64,000 nt of DNA from Pseudomonas tumuqii (GTDB lineage Bacteria > Pseudomonadota > Gammaproteobacteria > Pseudomonadales > Pseudomonadaceae). The translations under genes and the position numbers were made by a program. The DNA is taken from assembly GCF_013184545.1 (NCBI RefSeq), contig NZ_JAAOJA010000012.1:1-64000 (forward strand), in the 5' to 3' direction. The notes beneath the pieces were generated by a model that had not been told where the DNA came from, ran no database searches, and worked only from the letters and a program-made list of their open reading frames with translations. Shown in pieces: positions 8,954 to 16,883 of this stretch; position 1 is the stretch's first letter, and each line of letters starts with the position of its first letter.

Positions 8954-9814
8954 TCAGGCTTCATCTACCACGTGATTGCGCAACAAGCCGATGCCTTCTA
9001 TCTCGACCTCGCACACGTCTCCAGCTTTCATGTAAAGCGCCGGCTGGCGGGTGAACCCGACTCCCGGCGGTGTGCCGGTCACAATGACGTCGCCTGCCTG
9101 GAGCGTGAGCGCTTCGCTCAACAAGGCAATCAACGTGGCGGCATCGAAAATCATGTCGTCGGTGGAGGCGTCTTGCACAATCGTGCCGTTCAAGCGGGTC
9201 TGCACGCGCAAACCCTTGCCGCCTGCCGGCACCTCGTCAGGGGTGACGAGATAGGGGCCGAAAGCGCCCGTGCCGTCGAAATTTTTCCCGACCGTCCATT
9301 GCGCACCCTTCATCTGGTAATCGCGCACTGAGCCATCGTTGAACACCGAATAACCCGCAACGTGTTCAAGCGCTTTTTCCTTGGCGATGTGGCGTCCGGG
9401 CTTGCCGATCACGACGACGAGCTCACCTTCAAAGTCAAATTGTTCCGAGGCTTTTGGCCGCACCAAAGGTGCGCCGCTACCAATCAAACTTGACTGAAAG
9501 CGGGCGAAAACAGCTGGATAGGTGGGGGGCTGGAACCCGCCTTCTTTTGCATGCTCCAGATAGTTCAAGCCAATGCAAATGATCTTGCCCGGACTTTGCA
9601 ACGGCGGCAGCACTTCAACCTCTGCGGCGCTGAATGTGCGCCCATCCAGCAGACACCGTCCGGCTGCCTGAAGCACTTCGTCACCTTTCTCGATCAAGGT
9701 TTCCAAGGTTCCGGGGTAGGCATTTTCATCCTCCAAACAACCGCGCAACTGTCCTTTTGTATCCACAACTCCCAAGCCTTGCTTGCCGCACGACTTGAAT
9801 ACTTGAAATCGCAT
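8954..9814 (-). CDS. Fumarylacetoacetate hydrolase family protein
   Basis: A 286-aa protein with the FAH C-terminal domain: ICIGLNYLEHAKEGG, then FEGELVVVIGKPGRHI with the metal-binding E-x-E type motif, YSVFNDGSVRDYQ, and VTGTPPGVGF near the C-terminus. Members cleave C-C bonds of 1,3-dicarbonyl acids (acylpyruvates, fumarylpyruvate) or decarboxylate/isomerise 2-oxo-diacids with Mg2+ or Mn2+. The C-terminal block GDVCEVEIEGIGLLRN is typical of the acylpyruvase/ureidoglycolate-lyase-like branch. It is the last gene of the module-1 operon (QOR1 to FAH). Substrate unknown; a 1,3-diketo acid arising in the pathway would fit. Confidence 0.85.
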   Translation of the reverse strand: MRFQVFKSCGKQGLGVVDTKGQLRGCLEDENAYPGTLETLIEKGDEVLQAAGRCLLDGRTFSAAEVEVLPPLQSPGKIICIGLNYLEHAKEGGFQPPTYPAVFARFQSSLIGSGAPLVRPKASEQFDFEGELVVVIGKPGRHIAKEKALEHVAGYSVFNDGSVRDYQMKGAQWTVGKNFDGTGAFGPYLVTPDEVPAGGKGLRVQTRLNGTIVQDASTDDMIFDAATLIALLSEALTLQAGDVIVTGTPPGVGFTRQPALYMKAGDVCEVEIEGIGLLRNHVVDEA

Positions 9815-9924
9815 GCCTCTTTCCTCAATTTCTTTGCTTGAGTGCTACCAGCGGTCATCGCGACCTACTTCACTAATTGACCGCCCTAACTGTCAGCACA
9901 ACTTACGTACCGCTCCCAAGTGCT

Positions 9925-10551
9925 TTACTTCGTATCCATGACCGCCTTGTAGATGGATCGCTTTGGCGCTCCCATCACTCGTTGCACCATTGGCTCGAAG
10001 GTGCTCAGCGGATAAATCTCGCCGTCCGGATCGAAGGCCGGGCTGTCGTATTTATCGATAAACTCTAGCGTGCGCTCATAATGCGGATGGCCCTTGAACT
10101 GGTCACGCATGTTGCGATCCATGCCGATGTAGTGAAAGAAATTGTGCCCCTGAAAAATGCCGTGATGCTCAATCATCCACAAGTTAGCTTCGGATACGAA
10201 AGGCTTCAGGATCGCCGCTGCGACTTCGGGGTGGTTGTACGAGCCCAACGTATCGCCTATATCGTGCAGCAGGGCGCACACCACATACTCTTCGTCGCGT
10301 CCGTCTTTCAAGGCCAGCGTGGCGCTCTGCAGGCAGTGGCTGTAGCGGTCGATCGGAAAGCCGCCGAAGTCGCCCTCCAGAAGCTTCAGGTGCGCCAGTA
10401 CGCGCTCAGGCAGTCCGCTGAAGAATTTCGCTGCCTGGGGTTTGATGATGTCCCAGTCTTCCTGGGTGCTGTCCTGCATGCGTTTGAATTTCGCCAGTTT
10501 CATCATGGAAGTCTTCATTTCTGATCTGCCGTGTGAGGTTGCCATCCGCAT
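9925..10551 (-). CDS. HD-domain protein, PhnZ/TmpB/MIOX-like (putative diiron oxygenase)
   Basis: A 208-aa protein. The metal-ligand pattern of the HD fold is visible: H in YSHCLQSA, HD in ALLHDIGD, H in YNHPEVAAAIL, H in IEHHGIFQGH, and a late D in FIDKYDSPAFDPDG. The stretch from HCLQSATLALKDGRDEEYVV through ALLHDIGD closely parallels PhnZ (EHSLQ...ALLHDLGH), the mixed-valent diiron oxygenase that works after the 2OG dioxygenase PhnY. The window also encodes three 2OG (TauD) dioxygenases, so an analogous hydroxylate-then-cleave pair is plausible. The Tyr/Glu pair that binds substrate in PhnZ is not obvious here, so phosphohydrolase activity is not excluded. Start could be an internal ATG at 10518. 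Confidence 0.7.
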   Translation of the reverse strand: MRMATSHGRSEMKTSMMKLAKFKRMQDSTQEDWDIIKPQAAKFFSGLPERVLAHLKLLEGDFGGFPIDRYSHCLQSATLALKDGRDEEYVVCALLHDIGDTLGSYNHPEVAAAILKPFVSEANLWMIEHHGIFQGHNFFHYIGMDRNMRDQFKGHPHYERTLEFIDKYDSPAFDPDGEIYPLSTFEPMVQRVMGAPKRSIYKAVMDTK

Positions 10552-10581
10552 ACGCGCCAGATGGCTTACGGTTCATTTCAT

Positions 10582-11460
10582 TCAAATCACGGCGCCGCCA
10601 TTGGGACTGATCACCTGTCCCACAAAGTAATGGTCTCCCGCCAGGTACGTCGCCATGGATGCATATTCCTCCATCTGGCCGAAACGCCCCGCGGGAATCA
10701 TCTGCCAGAATCTGTTCCTGCCTACTTCGCCGATGGAGTCGAGATACTCCTCGAAGAACGGTGTCGACACGCCTCCCGGCGCCAGCGCGTTGACGAGGAT
10801 ATTGGCTCCGGCCACTTCGGCTGCGACCGACTTGGTGAACGCAATAACGGCTCCCTTGGTGGCGCAGTAGTGGGGGCTGTGCAGGCTGATGGTGGAGAAG
10901 CCTGCGATGGAGGCCAGGTTAATGATTCTGCCGTACTGCTGCGCCTCCATCAGTTTGAGGGCTTCGCGCGTGCAGTAGAACATGCCATGCACATTGACAT
11001 TCCAGTAGCGGAGCCAGTCCTCATCGGTGATTTGGCTGGTGAAGCCGAGAGACTGACGAGGCACTGGCGTGGTCATGTAGGCGTAGTGCTTGTTGCGTCG
11101 CTCCGCGTCGGCTTTTCCGGTGGGCGCGACCGCTGCGTTGTTCACCAGAATATGCAGCGCGCCAAAACGCTCAACGGCGCTGGCAAACATCTCTGCCACC
11201 TCACGGCTTGAAGTAATGTCGCAGCGCAGTGCCAGACAGGCAGCGCCCGCCTCTTCCACTTTTTGCCGGGTTTCTTCCAGGGCAGGCATATCAATATCGC
11301 AGATAACGATATCCGCGCCGGCCTTGGCCAAGTCGACCGCGATGCTGCCGCCAAGACCACGGCCTGCACCAGTGATCAGGGCAATGCGGCCAGCGAGCTT
11401 GCCTTGTGTTCTGTCGCTTGTCGCATGTTCGGTTCGTTGTGATTGCTGTGACGACTGCAT
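10582..11460 (-). CDS. Short-chain dehydrogenase/reductase (SDR)
   Basis: A 292-aa classical SDR. NAD(P)-binding motif TGAGRGLG is near residue 31, an acidic CDID after strand 2 suggests NAD preference, NNAAVAP is motif II, Ser lies in NLASIAGF and the catalytic pair in YCATK. It is longer than usual (about 250) because of an N-terminal 22-residue polar tail and an insert (KADAERRNKHYAYMTTPVPR) before helix 4 that probably shapes the substrate pocket. RBS GGGAGA precedes the ATG. It lies 57 bp after the second SDR gene and 30 bp before the HD gene. Likely oxidises a hydroxy acid made by the TauD enzyme to the keto acid used by BKACE (inference). Confidence 0.88.
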   Translation of the reverse strand: MQSSQQSQRTEHATSDRTQGKLAGRIALITGAGRGLGGSIAVDLAKAGADIVICDIDMPALEETRQKVEEAGAACLALRCDITSSREVAEMFASAVERFGALHILVNNAAVAPTGKADAERRNKHYAYMTTPVPRQSLGFTSQITDEDWLRYWNVNVHGMFYCTREALKLMEAQQYGRIINLASIAGFSTISLHSPHYCATKGAVIAFTKSVAAEVAGANILVNALAPGGVSTPFFEEYLDSIGEVGRNRFWQMIPAGRFGQMEEYASMATYLAGDHYFVGQVISPNGGAVI

Positions 11461-11517
11461 GGCGTTCTCCCGGGTTTAGGTACGATCAATTCTTCAGCGC
11501 TTATTCGTGGCCAGGTC

Positions 11518-12249
11518 TCAGGCAGGTCGGCGCATGAGACTGTAGCTCTGGGCCGTCGGACCGCCGTCGGGCATGCTCGCCAGGAACAAGGCCATGGGCG
11601 TCACCTCCTGGGGGGACTTGAACCACTCTCCTGGGGGGATGGCCGCATCGCGGGTCATGGCGGTCTTGACCGGGCCAGGAATGAGTTCGTTGACGCTGAT
11701 GTTGTATTCATGCAGTTCCAACGCCAGCGATTGAGTGAGCATCCACATGCCGCTCTTGGAACAGGAATAAGCCGAAAACCCTGGCGCAGGGCGATTGCGT
11801 TGACCGGAGCCGACCATGATGATCTTGCCGGCGCCACGCTTACGCAGATGCGGGATAGCGGCATGTGCCGTGTAGTAAGCACCTGTCAGGTTGATGTCGA
11901 TCGTCTTGCGCCACAACTCAGGGTCGCTGTCTTCGATCCGGCGTTGCTCGGTGGCGACACCGGCATTGGCCACCACAATATCGACCCCACCATATTCATC
12001 GCTGGCGCGCTGAAATAAAGAGACCAGCGAAGCGTAGTCAGCCACGTCAGCGACATGCGCAAGCGCCCGACCACCCGAGGTCTTGATCTGAGCGGCCGTT
12101 TCTGCGATTTCCGCGCCGCTGCGAGCGCTGCACACCACGGCAGCGCCAGCCTTTGCATAGGCGATGGCAATACTGCGACCGATGCCACGACCGGCACCGG
12201 TAATGATGGCGACCTTACCCTCGAGCGGGGTGGGATTGGAGTGGTTCAT
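11518..12249 (-). CDS. Short-chain dehydrogenase/reductase (SDR)
   Basis: A 243-aa classical SDR: TGAGRGIG at about residue 16, ANAGV motif, Ser in MVGSGQRNRP, YSCSK catalytic pair, then NELIPGPVKTAMT in the substrate loop. After strand 2 it reads CSARS instead of an acidic residue, which suggests NADP(H) use, unlike its neighbour. RBS AAGGAAA is 7 nt upstream. Two SDRs with different apparent cofactor preference in one operon may act on different intermediates. Confidence 0.88.
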   Translation of the reverse strand: MNHSNPTPLEGKVAIITGAGRGIGRSIAIAYAKAGAAVVCSARSGAEIAETAAQIKTSGGRALAHVADVADYASLVSLFQRASDEYGGVDIVVANAGVATEQRRIEDSDPELWRKTIDINLTGAYYTAHAAIPHLRKRGAGKIIMVGSGQRNRPAPGFSAYSCSKSGMWMLTQSLALELHEYNISVNELIPGPVKTAMTRDAAIPPGEWFKSPQEVTPMALFLASMPDGGPTAQSYSLMRRPA

Positions 12250-12290
12250 GAGCTGTTTCCTTTATTGTTTGTAGGATGAAAGGTCGAGAT

Positions 12291-13685
12291 TCAAAAGAAT
12301 GGTTGTGAACTGGTAGCCTCAAAACGGCGCAGATCGCGCACATAGCTGGCCCTCGCGCAAGCAAACATCAGCGCAGCAGCGATAGATATCAGTGGGATCC
12401 ATTGCAAGGCCCCCAGCAGGCCAATCTGATCGGCCAGCACGCCCGTCAGGTAGGGGCCTGGCGCAGCACCCAGCAGATTGTTGGCCAACACCAGCGTGGC
12501 AAGGGCCGTCGAGTGAATGGCCGGGTGCACCAGGTTGGTCACTACGGCGCCAGCTGGACCATAGCTGCCAGCCGCGAAAAAGACGCCAACGGCGATCATG
12601 ACAAACTGTGCAGCGCCCGGCGGCAAGCGCATGGCGATCACCAGCAAGACACAGGCGCCCAGACAGAACTTGATCGCCAGCGTCAGTTGTTTCTCCGGCG
12701 CGTCGCGCCCGGATCTGTCGGCGAAGGCACCGCACACGGCCATGCCGATCCCGCTGGCAATGAGCAGCAAAGCCGCTGCCAGTGCCGCCTTGTCCAGGGC
12801 CATACCGTAGTAGCGGTTAATGTAGCTCGGCACCCAGGAGATGACGGAGTAGGCGATAAACAGCTGCAGGCCGCTGGCGACGTAGGCGAACACCAGCGTA
12901 GGAGCGCCAAACAACGCCTTGACGATCTTGCGCAGCAGCTTGCGGTCCATGTTTTTCAGTCCGCCCGCACCACTCACTGCTTCAGACGAACCCTTGTGCA
13001 CATGCAGGGCAACGCGGGCTTCGGTAATGGTCAATACGTAGACCAGCACCAGCAGCAGGCCGAAGAGGGCCATGGCAATGAATGCCGCCCGCCAGCCAAA
13101 GTGGGTAGCCAACACGCCACCAGCCGCCATGCCGAGCACCGAGCCGAACATGCCCGCAGCCGTGAATGCACCGGTCAGAGTGGCGCGCTTGGCCGGGGGA
13201 AAAATACTCAGGATGATGGCCAGACCGACGCTTCCGTAACCGGCCTCACCCAGCCCCACAAAAAAGCGCGCGAGCAGCATATGGCCATAGTTTTGCGCGA
13301 CTCCGCACCCCAGGGTGGCGAGGCTCCAGAACAGCACCATCAGCACGATACATTTAACCCGTCCAAAGCGGTCGGCCAGTACCGCGATCGGGACAGCCAA
13401 CAAACCAACCATCAGACCGACAATACCGCTGAGCAAACCGAGCTGGGCATCGCTCAGGCTCCATTCAGTTTTCAGCTGGGGAAACACGGCGCTGAGCACT
13501 TGCCGAGACATGTAATCTGACAGCATCAGGCCGAAGATGATGGCAAACACCAACCAAGCGTAGGCGCGCGAGCGTGGAGCCTCGAGCGCAAGGCCGGCGT
13601 TGGCAAACGAAGCGACAGATTCTTCCTGCATGGGTGTGCCTTGGTCTGTTGCGACGAAAGGCGTCGCGCCAATAGCTTGATTCAC
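12291..13685 (-). CDS. MFS transporter, module 1 copy
   Basis: A 464-aa, 12-TM major facilitator. TM1 is near residues 44-62, followed by LLSGIVGLMVGLLAVPIAVLADRFGRVK, which carries the loop 2-3 motif A (DRFGRVK). It is clearly homologous to the MFS at 28808-30136 (YAW-VFA--FGL--SDYMSRQVL-AVFP core). Start is a GTG with GGATAGG upstream. It belongs to the QOR1-TauD1-BKACE1-MFS1 block and lies 84 bp after BKACE1, beyond a strong hairpin. Probably imports an organic anion used by the pathway; substrate not determinable. Confidence 0.88.
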   Translation of the reverse strand: MNQAIGATPFVATDQGTPMQEESVASFANAGLALEAPRSRAYAWLVFAIIFGLMLSDYMSRQVLSAVFPQLKTEWSLSDAQLGLLSGIVGLMVGLLAVPIAVLADRFGRVKCIVLMVLFWSLATLGCGVAQNYGHMLLARFFVGLGEAGYGSVGLAIILSIFPPAKRATLTGAFTAAGMFGSVLGMAAGGVLATHFGWRAAFIAMALFGLLLVLVYVLTITEARVALHVHKGSSEAVSGAGGLKNMDRKLLRKIVKALFGAPTLVFAYVASGLQLFIAYSVISWVPSYINRYYGMALDKAALAAALLLIASGIGMAVCGAFADRSGRDAPEKQLTLAIKFCLGACVLLVIAMRLPPGAAQFVMIAVGVFFAAGSYGPAGAVVTNLVHPAIHSTALATLVLANNLLGAAPGPYLTGVLADQIGLLGALQWIPLISIAAALMFACARASYVRDLRRFEATSSQPFF

Positions 13686-13720
13686 TACCTATCCGACAGG
13701 CTGGCAGGCATCTCTGCCCC

Positions 13721-13762
13721 CCTGCCCCCCAGTCTTGCCGTGTGGCAACACTGGGGGGCAGG
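13721..13762 (-). terminator. Strong hairpin between BKACE1 and MFS1
   Basis: A perfect 13-bp outer stem (CCTGCCCCCCAGT / ACTGGGGGGCAGG) closes on an inner 5-bp stem (TTGCC / GGCAA) with a GTGT loop. There is no T-run on the minus strand. It begins 8 nt past the BKACE1 stop codon. The same position is occupied by hairpins after BKACE2 and BKACE3, so it probably protects upstream mRNA or lowers transporter expression rather than ending transcription completely. Confidence 0.65.
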
Positions 13763-13769
13763 TTGCGCA

Positions 13770-14825
13770 TCAGACTCCGCTCAGGGGCATATTTTTCTGA
13801 CCCGGTTTACGGTTCGGCGCCATGCCATTGGCGGCCAAGGTTTCCTCGATGCTGTTGTACTGCACACCGATCTTGTAGATCTCGCGCGCTTCCTTGCCGG
13901 TGGCGATTTCACGCCCCAGTTCGTGGGCGATGCGCACGGTTTGCTTGACCTGATCGACCGAGCCGAAACGATCGCCCTTGTGGTCAATGATGGTGTCTTC
14001 GTTGCCCACTCGCGGGTGCAGGCCCATGGCCAGAGCCATGGTGTTGAACGGCAGCACGTTCTTCAGCAGCGATTCGGAGGTCAGGGTGCAACCGTCTGGC
14101 ACGCGGTGGATGAAGTTGAAGAAGTTGAACGGGTTCGGGCCGTCGAAACCGCCGCCGATGCCGATCCAGGTCAGGTTCAGCGGCCCCATGTACAGGCCCT
14201 TGCGCACCAGACGCATGAGGGTTTCCAGGGCGTGGATGCCGGTCAGCTGGAAGTGCGGCTGGATGCCGGACGCCTGCAGGCGGCGCAGGTGTTCTGCCAC
14301 AAAGGCAGGGCCGGCCGGCACGGTCATTTCGCTGTAGGCAGCCTGGAAGGCCGGGCTGCCCAGGGAGGTGCCTTCCAGGTATTCCGGATACAGCAGCTCC
14401 ATGATGTTCATCTGGGTGGTGTTGATCGCCAGGGTGACCTGATCAGGTTTGGGCGTCAGGTCGGCCAGCATGTGACGGGTGTCGTCGGACAGCCACAGGG
14501 CTTCTGCACCGTCACCTTCCGGCGCGAAGGAGATCGAACCGCCCACCTGGATGATCATGTCCGGCACGGCGTCGCGCACGCCGGCAATCAGTTCGTTGAA
14601 CTTGGACAGACGCTTGGAACCCTTGCCGTCCAGTTCACGTACGTGCAGGTGCAGTACGGTGGCGCCGGCGTCGTAGCAGTCAACGGCCTTCTGTACCTGC
14701 TCGTCCATGGTCAGCGGGATGTCTTCCGGGAAGTCTTCCGGCATCCACTCTGGACCGTACGGGGCCACGGTGATGACCACCTTGTCCATGTTTTCTACGT
14801 GCAGGGAATCGTCCAGGAATTGCAT
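13770..14825 (-). CDS. BKACE (DUF849) beta-keto acid cleavage enzyme, copy 1
   Basis: A 351-aa protein of the BKACE/Kce family (TIM barrel, Zn2+). The zinc-ligand histidines are visible in ATVLHLHVRELDGKG; SKFNELIAGVR, IQVGGSISFAP and NLTWIGIGGGFDGPNPF are family blocks. The family condenses a beta-keto acid with acetyl-CoA to release acetoacetate and a new acyl-CoA. It is longer than Kce (about 276 aa), with an extended N-terminus and C-terminal tail. By eye it is about 85-90% identical to copy 2 and about 60% to copy 3. It lies 62 bp downstream of TauD1; RBS GAGGAAG. Its substrate class within BKACE is not assignable here. Confidence 0.88.
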   Translation of the reverse strand: MQFLDDSLHVENMDKVVITVAPYGPEWMPEDFPEDIPLTMDEQVQKAVDCYDAGATVLHLHVRELDGKGSKRLSKFNELIAGVRDAVPDMIIQVGGSISFAPEGDGAEALWLSDDTRHMLADLTPKPDQVTLAINTTQMNIMELLYPEYLEGTSLGSPAFQAAYSEMTVPAGPAFVAEHLRRLQASGIQPHFQLTGIHALETLMRLVRKGLYMGPLNLTWIGIGGGFDGPNPFNFFNFIHRVPDGCTLTSESLLKNVLPFNTMALAMGLHPRVGNEDTIIDHKGDRFGSVDQVKQTVRIAHELGREIATGKEAREIYKIGVQYNSIEETLAANGMAPNRKPGQKNMPLSGV

Positions 14826-14887
14826 ATTCTCACTTCCTCAATAATTGCTACGGGAGACCAAATGGGGCCGATGGTGCTGGTGCTGTT

Positions 14888-15736
14888 TCAGTAAGGCTGA
14901 TTGCCGATGATGGTGGCGCGGTCCATCTTGCGATGGCAGGGCGGGTAATCCATCACGGCGTAATGCTGGGTCGAACGGTTATCCCAGATCGCCACGCTGT
15001 TTTTCTTCCAGCGCCAGCGCACCTGGTACTCGGGGTTGTAAGCCTGGCTGATCAGGTACTGCAGAAGGTCACTGCCGCCCTTGTTGTAATCCTGGCCGTA
15101 ACGCACCCGTTCCCGGGTGTGGTAATTCACCAAGTGGGTCGTGAATGCATTGACGAACAGGATCTTTTCACCGGTTTCTGGATGCGTGCGCACCACCGGG
15201 TGTTCGGCATCTGGGAACTGGCTCTTCAGCGCGAGACGCTTTTCCTTCGGCATGGCGGCGCCGAAACTGGACTCGATGCTGTGGCTGGCAATCAGGTCGG
15301 CAATCTTCGCCTTGACGTCATCCGGCAGCTTCTCGTAGGCCAACACCATGTTGGCCCACATGGTGTCGCCACCGACCGGCGGGCATTCCACGCAGCGCAG
15401 CACGGCACCCAAGGGCGGGGCTTCGCGCCAGGTAGCGTCGGTGTGCCAGCAGTTCTCGTAGCGGTCTATCGGACTGTCCGGGCTCTTGTAGATTTGCACC
15501 AGGCCCGGCGCGTCCGCGTGAGTGGGTGCCACCGGGTGATCTTCAAGGTCGCCAAAGCGGCGCGCAAAAGCCGCATGTTCGACGCTAGTGATGTCCTGGT
15601 CGCGCAGAAAGAGCACGCGATGCTTGATCAAGGCCTCACGGATGGGTGCGAACAAGCCATCGTCATGCACCGCGTCACGTAAACTGACACCCATCAGCTC
15701 GGCACCGATGGCACAGCTCAGTTGTTCGACTCTCAT
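14888..15736 (-). CDS. TauD/TfdA family 2-oxoglutarate dioxygenase, copy 1
   Basis: A 282-aa Fe(II)/2OG dioxygenase. The facial triad is visible: H and D in WHTDATW, distal H in STQHYAVMDY, and the 2OG-binding Arg in CHRKMDRATI. The N-terminus (IGAELMGVSLRDAVHDDGLF, HRVLFLRDQD) is typical of TauD/AtsK/RdpA enzymes, which hydroxylate next to a sulfonate, sulfate ester or carboxylate and often split off an aldehyde. RBS AGGAGG is strong. It lies 14 bp after QOR1 and 62 bp before BKACE1. It may make the hydroxy acid that later becomes the BKACE substrate (inference). Confidence 0.9.
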   Translation of the reverse strand: MRVEQLSCAIGAELMGVSLRDAVHDDGLFAPIREALIKHRVLFLRDQDITSVEHAAFARRFGDLEDHPVAPTHADAPGLVQIYKSPDSPIDRYENCWHTDATWREAPPLGAVLRCVECPPVGGDTMWANMVLAYEKLPDDVKAKIADLIASHSIESSFGAAMPKEKRLALKSQFPDAEHPVVRTHPETGEKILFVNAFTTHLVNYHTRERVRYGQDYNKGGSDLLQYLISQAYNPEYQVRWRWKKNSVAIWDNRSTQHYAVMDYPPCHRKMDRATIIGNQPY

Positions 15737-15750
15737 TTGCGCCGCCCTCC

Positions 15751-16731
15751 TTAAATGACGAAGATCGAGGAGCCGGTGGTCTTGCGCGCTTCCAGATCGC
15801 GGTGCGCCTGTGCCGCGCCTTCCAGCGTATAGCGCTGGTTGATCTCGATCTTGATGCGGCCCGCGCCGACATGACCAAACAGCTCGCCGGCCAGATCCGC
15901 CTTCTCGGCCGGGTCGGAAATGTAGTCAGCCAAGGCTGGACGGGTCAGATAAGGTGAACCCTTGGTGGCCAGAATTTGCGGATCGAAACCCGAGATGGTT
16001 CCGGACGTGAAGCCCAGGCAGACCACCAGACCGCGCCGCTTGACGGAGTTGAGTGAGGCATCGAAGGTGCTCTTGCCAACGCTGTCGATGACGACGTTCA
16101 CGCCGACGCCATTGGTAAATTCGCGTACACGCTTGGCCACATCTTCATGGCTGTAATTGATGGTGTGATCACAGCCATGGGCCCGGGCGATGGCCGCCTT
16201 CTCTTCGGTTGAAACCGTGCCGATGACCGTCAAACCCAACAGCTTGGCCCACTGCGAGACGATCAGGCCGACGCCGCCGGCGGCGGCGTGCAGGAGGATG
16301 CTGTCGCCCGGCTTGAAGTCGTAGATGCGCCGCATCAGATAGGACGAGGTCAGGCCGCGCATGGTCATGGCGGCAGCGGTTTCACAGCTGATCGACTCGG
16401 GCAGCTTGATCAAGGGCGCAGCCGGAATCAGGCGCTCGGTGCTGTAGGCACCCAGCGTGTTCAAAAAGCCGGTGTAGGTCACACGATCGCCTACAGCGAC
16501 ATTGGTCACGCCTTCACCAACGGCATCGACCACGCCGGCAGCTTCGACGCCCATGCCAGCGGGCAACGGCATCGGATACAGGCCACTGCGGAAATAGGTG
16601 TCGGCGAAGTTCAATCCGACCGCTTCATGGCGCAGCCGAACCTGACCAGGACCGGGATCGCCGACGTCTACTTCCTCCCAGCGCAGGACTTCCGGACCGC
16701 CTGTTTCATACATGCGTATGGCGTGTGGCAT
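15751..16731 (-). CDS. Zinc-free MDR quinone oxidoreductase-like protein, copy 1
   Basis: A 326-aa member of the NADPH:quinone reductase branch of the medium-chain dehydrogenases. GroES-like N-terminal domain (GPGQVRLRHEAVGLNFADTYFRSG), Rossmann motif AAAGGVGLIVSQWAKLLG, and GRIKIEINQRYTLEGAAQAHRDLEARKTTGSSIFVI at the end. No structural or catalytic Zn cysteines are present. The same length and high identity as QOR2 (32330-33310) mark it as part of a duplicated module. It is first gene of the module-1 operon, divergent from araC1 with the operator between them; RBS GGGAGAG. Likely removes a reactive enone or carbonyl intermediate (inference). Confidence 0.9.
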   Translation of the reverse strand: MPHAIRMYETGGPEVLRWEEVDVGDPGPGQVRLRHEAVGLNFADTYFRSGLYPMPLPAGMGVEAAGVVDAVGEGVTNVAVGDRVTYTGFLNTLGAYSTERLIPAAPLIKLPESISCETAAAMTMRGLTSSYLMRRIYDFKPGDSILLHAAAGGVGLIVSQWAKLLGLTVIGTVSTEEKAAIARAHGCDHTINYSHEDVAKRVREFTNGVGVNVVIDSVGKSTFDASLNSVKRRGLVVCLGFTSGTISGFDPQILATKGSPYLTRPALADYISDPAEKADLAGELFGHVGAGRIKIEINQRYTLEGAAQAHRDLEARKTTGSSIFVI

Positions 16732-16836
16732 ATCAACTCTCCCAAATCCAATATGTTCGGCGCTCTGACTTCACTACATCGCGATGTCATCGCCGTGCAG
16801 GAAAAGTATCTGTGAATGAGCTGGTGCGAATTTGAT

Positions 16837-16872
16837 ATTCTGGGGCGAAGACTTTACATTTTGGGGCGACAG
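16837..16872 (+). promoter_or_regulatory. Direct-repeat operator between QOR1 and araC1
   Basis: Half-sites ATTCTGGGGCGAAG (starting 16837) and ATTTTGGGGCGACAG (starting 16858) begin exactly 21 bp apart. Their right half (GGCGACAG-like) matches the right half of the other operators in the region, while the left half differs (TTYTGG instead of TTYTCAT). It sits 105 bp upstream of QOR1 and ends 11 bp before the araC1 ATG, overlapping its leader, so activation of QOR1 with autorepression of araC1 is a natural reading. Confidence 0.6.
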
Positions 16873-16883
16873 AGGGGATCTCG

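Noticed and set aside
8671-8964. A 97-codon minus-strand frame in the gap before the FAH gene
   Set aside because: No RBS, no recognisable family, overlaps the end of the FAH gene; composition does not look coding.
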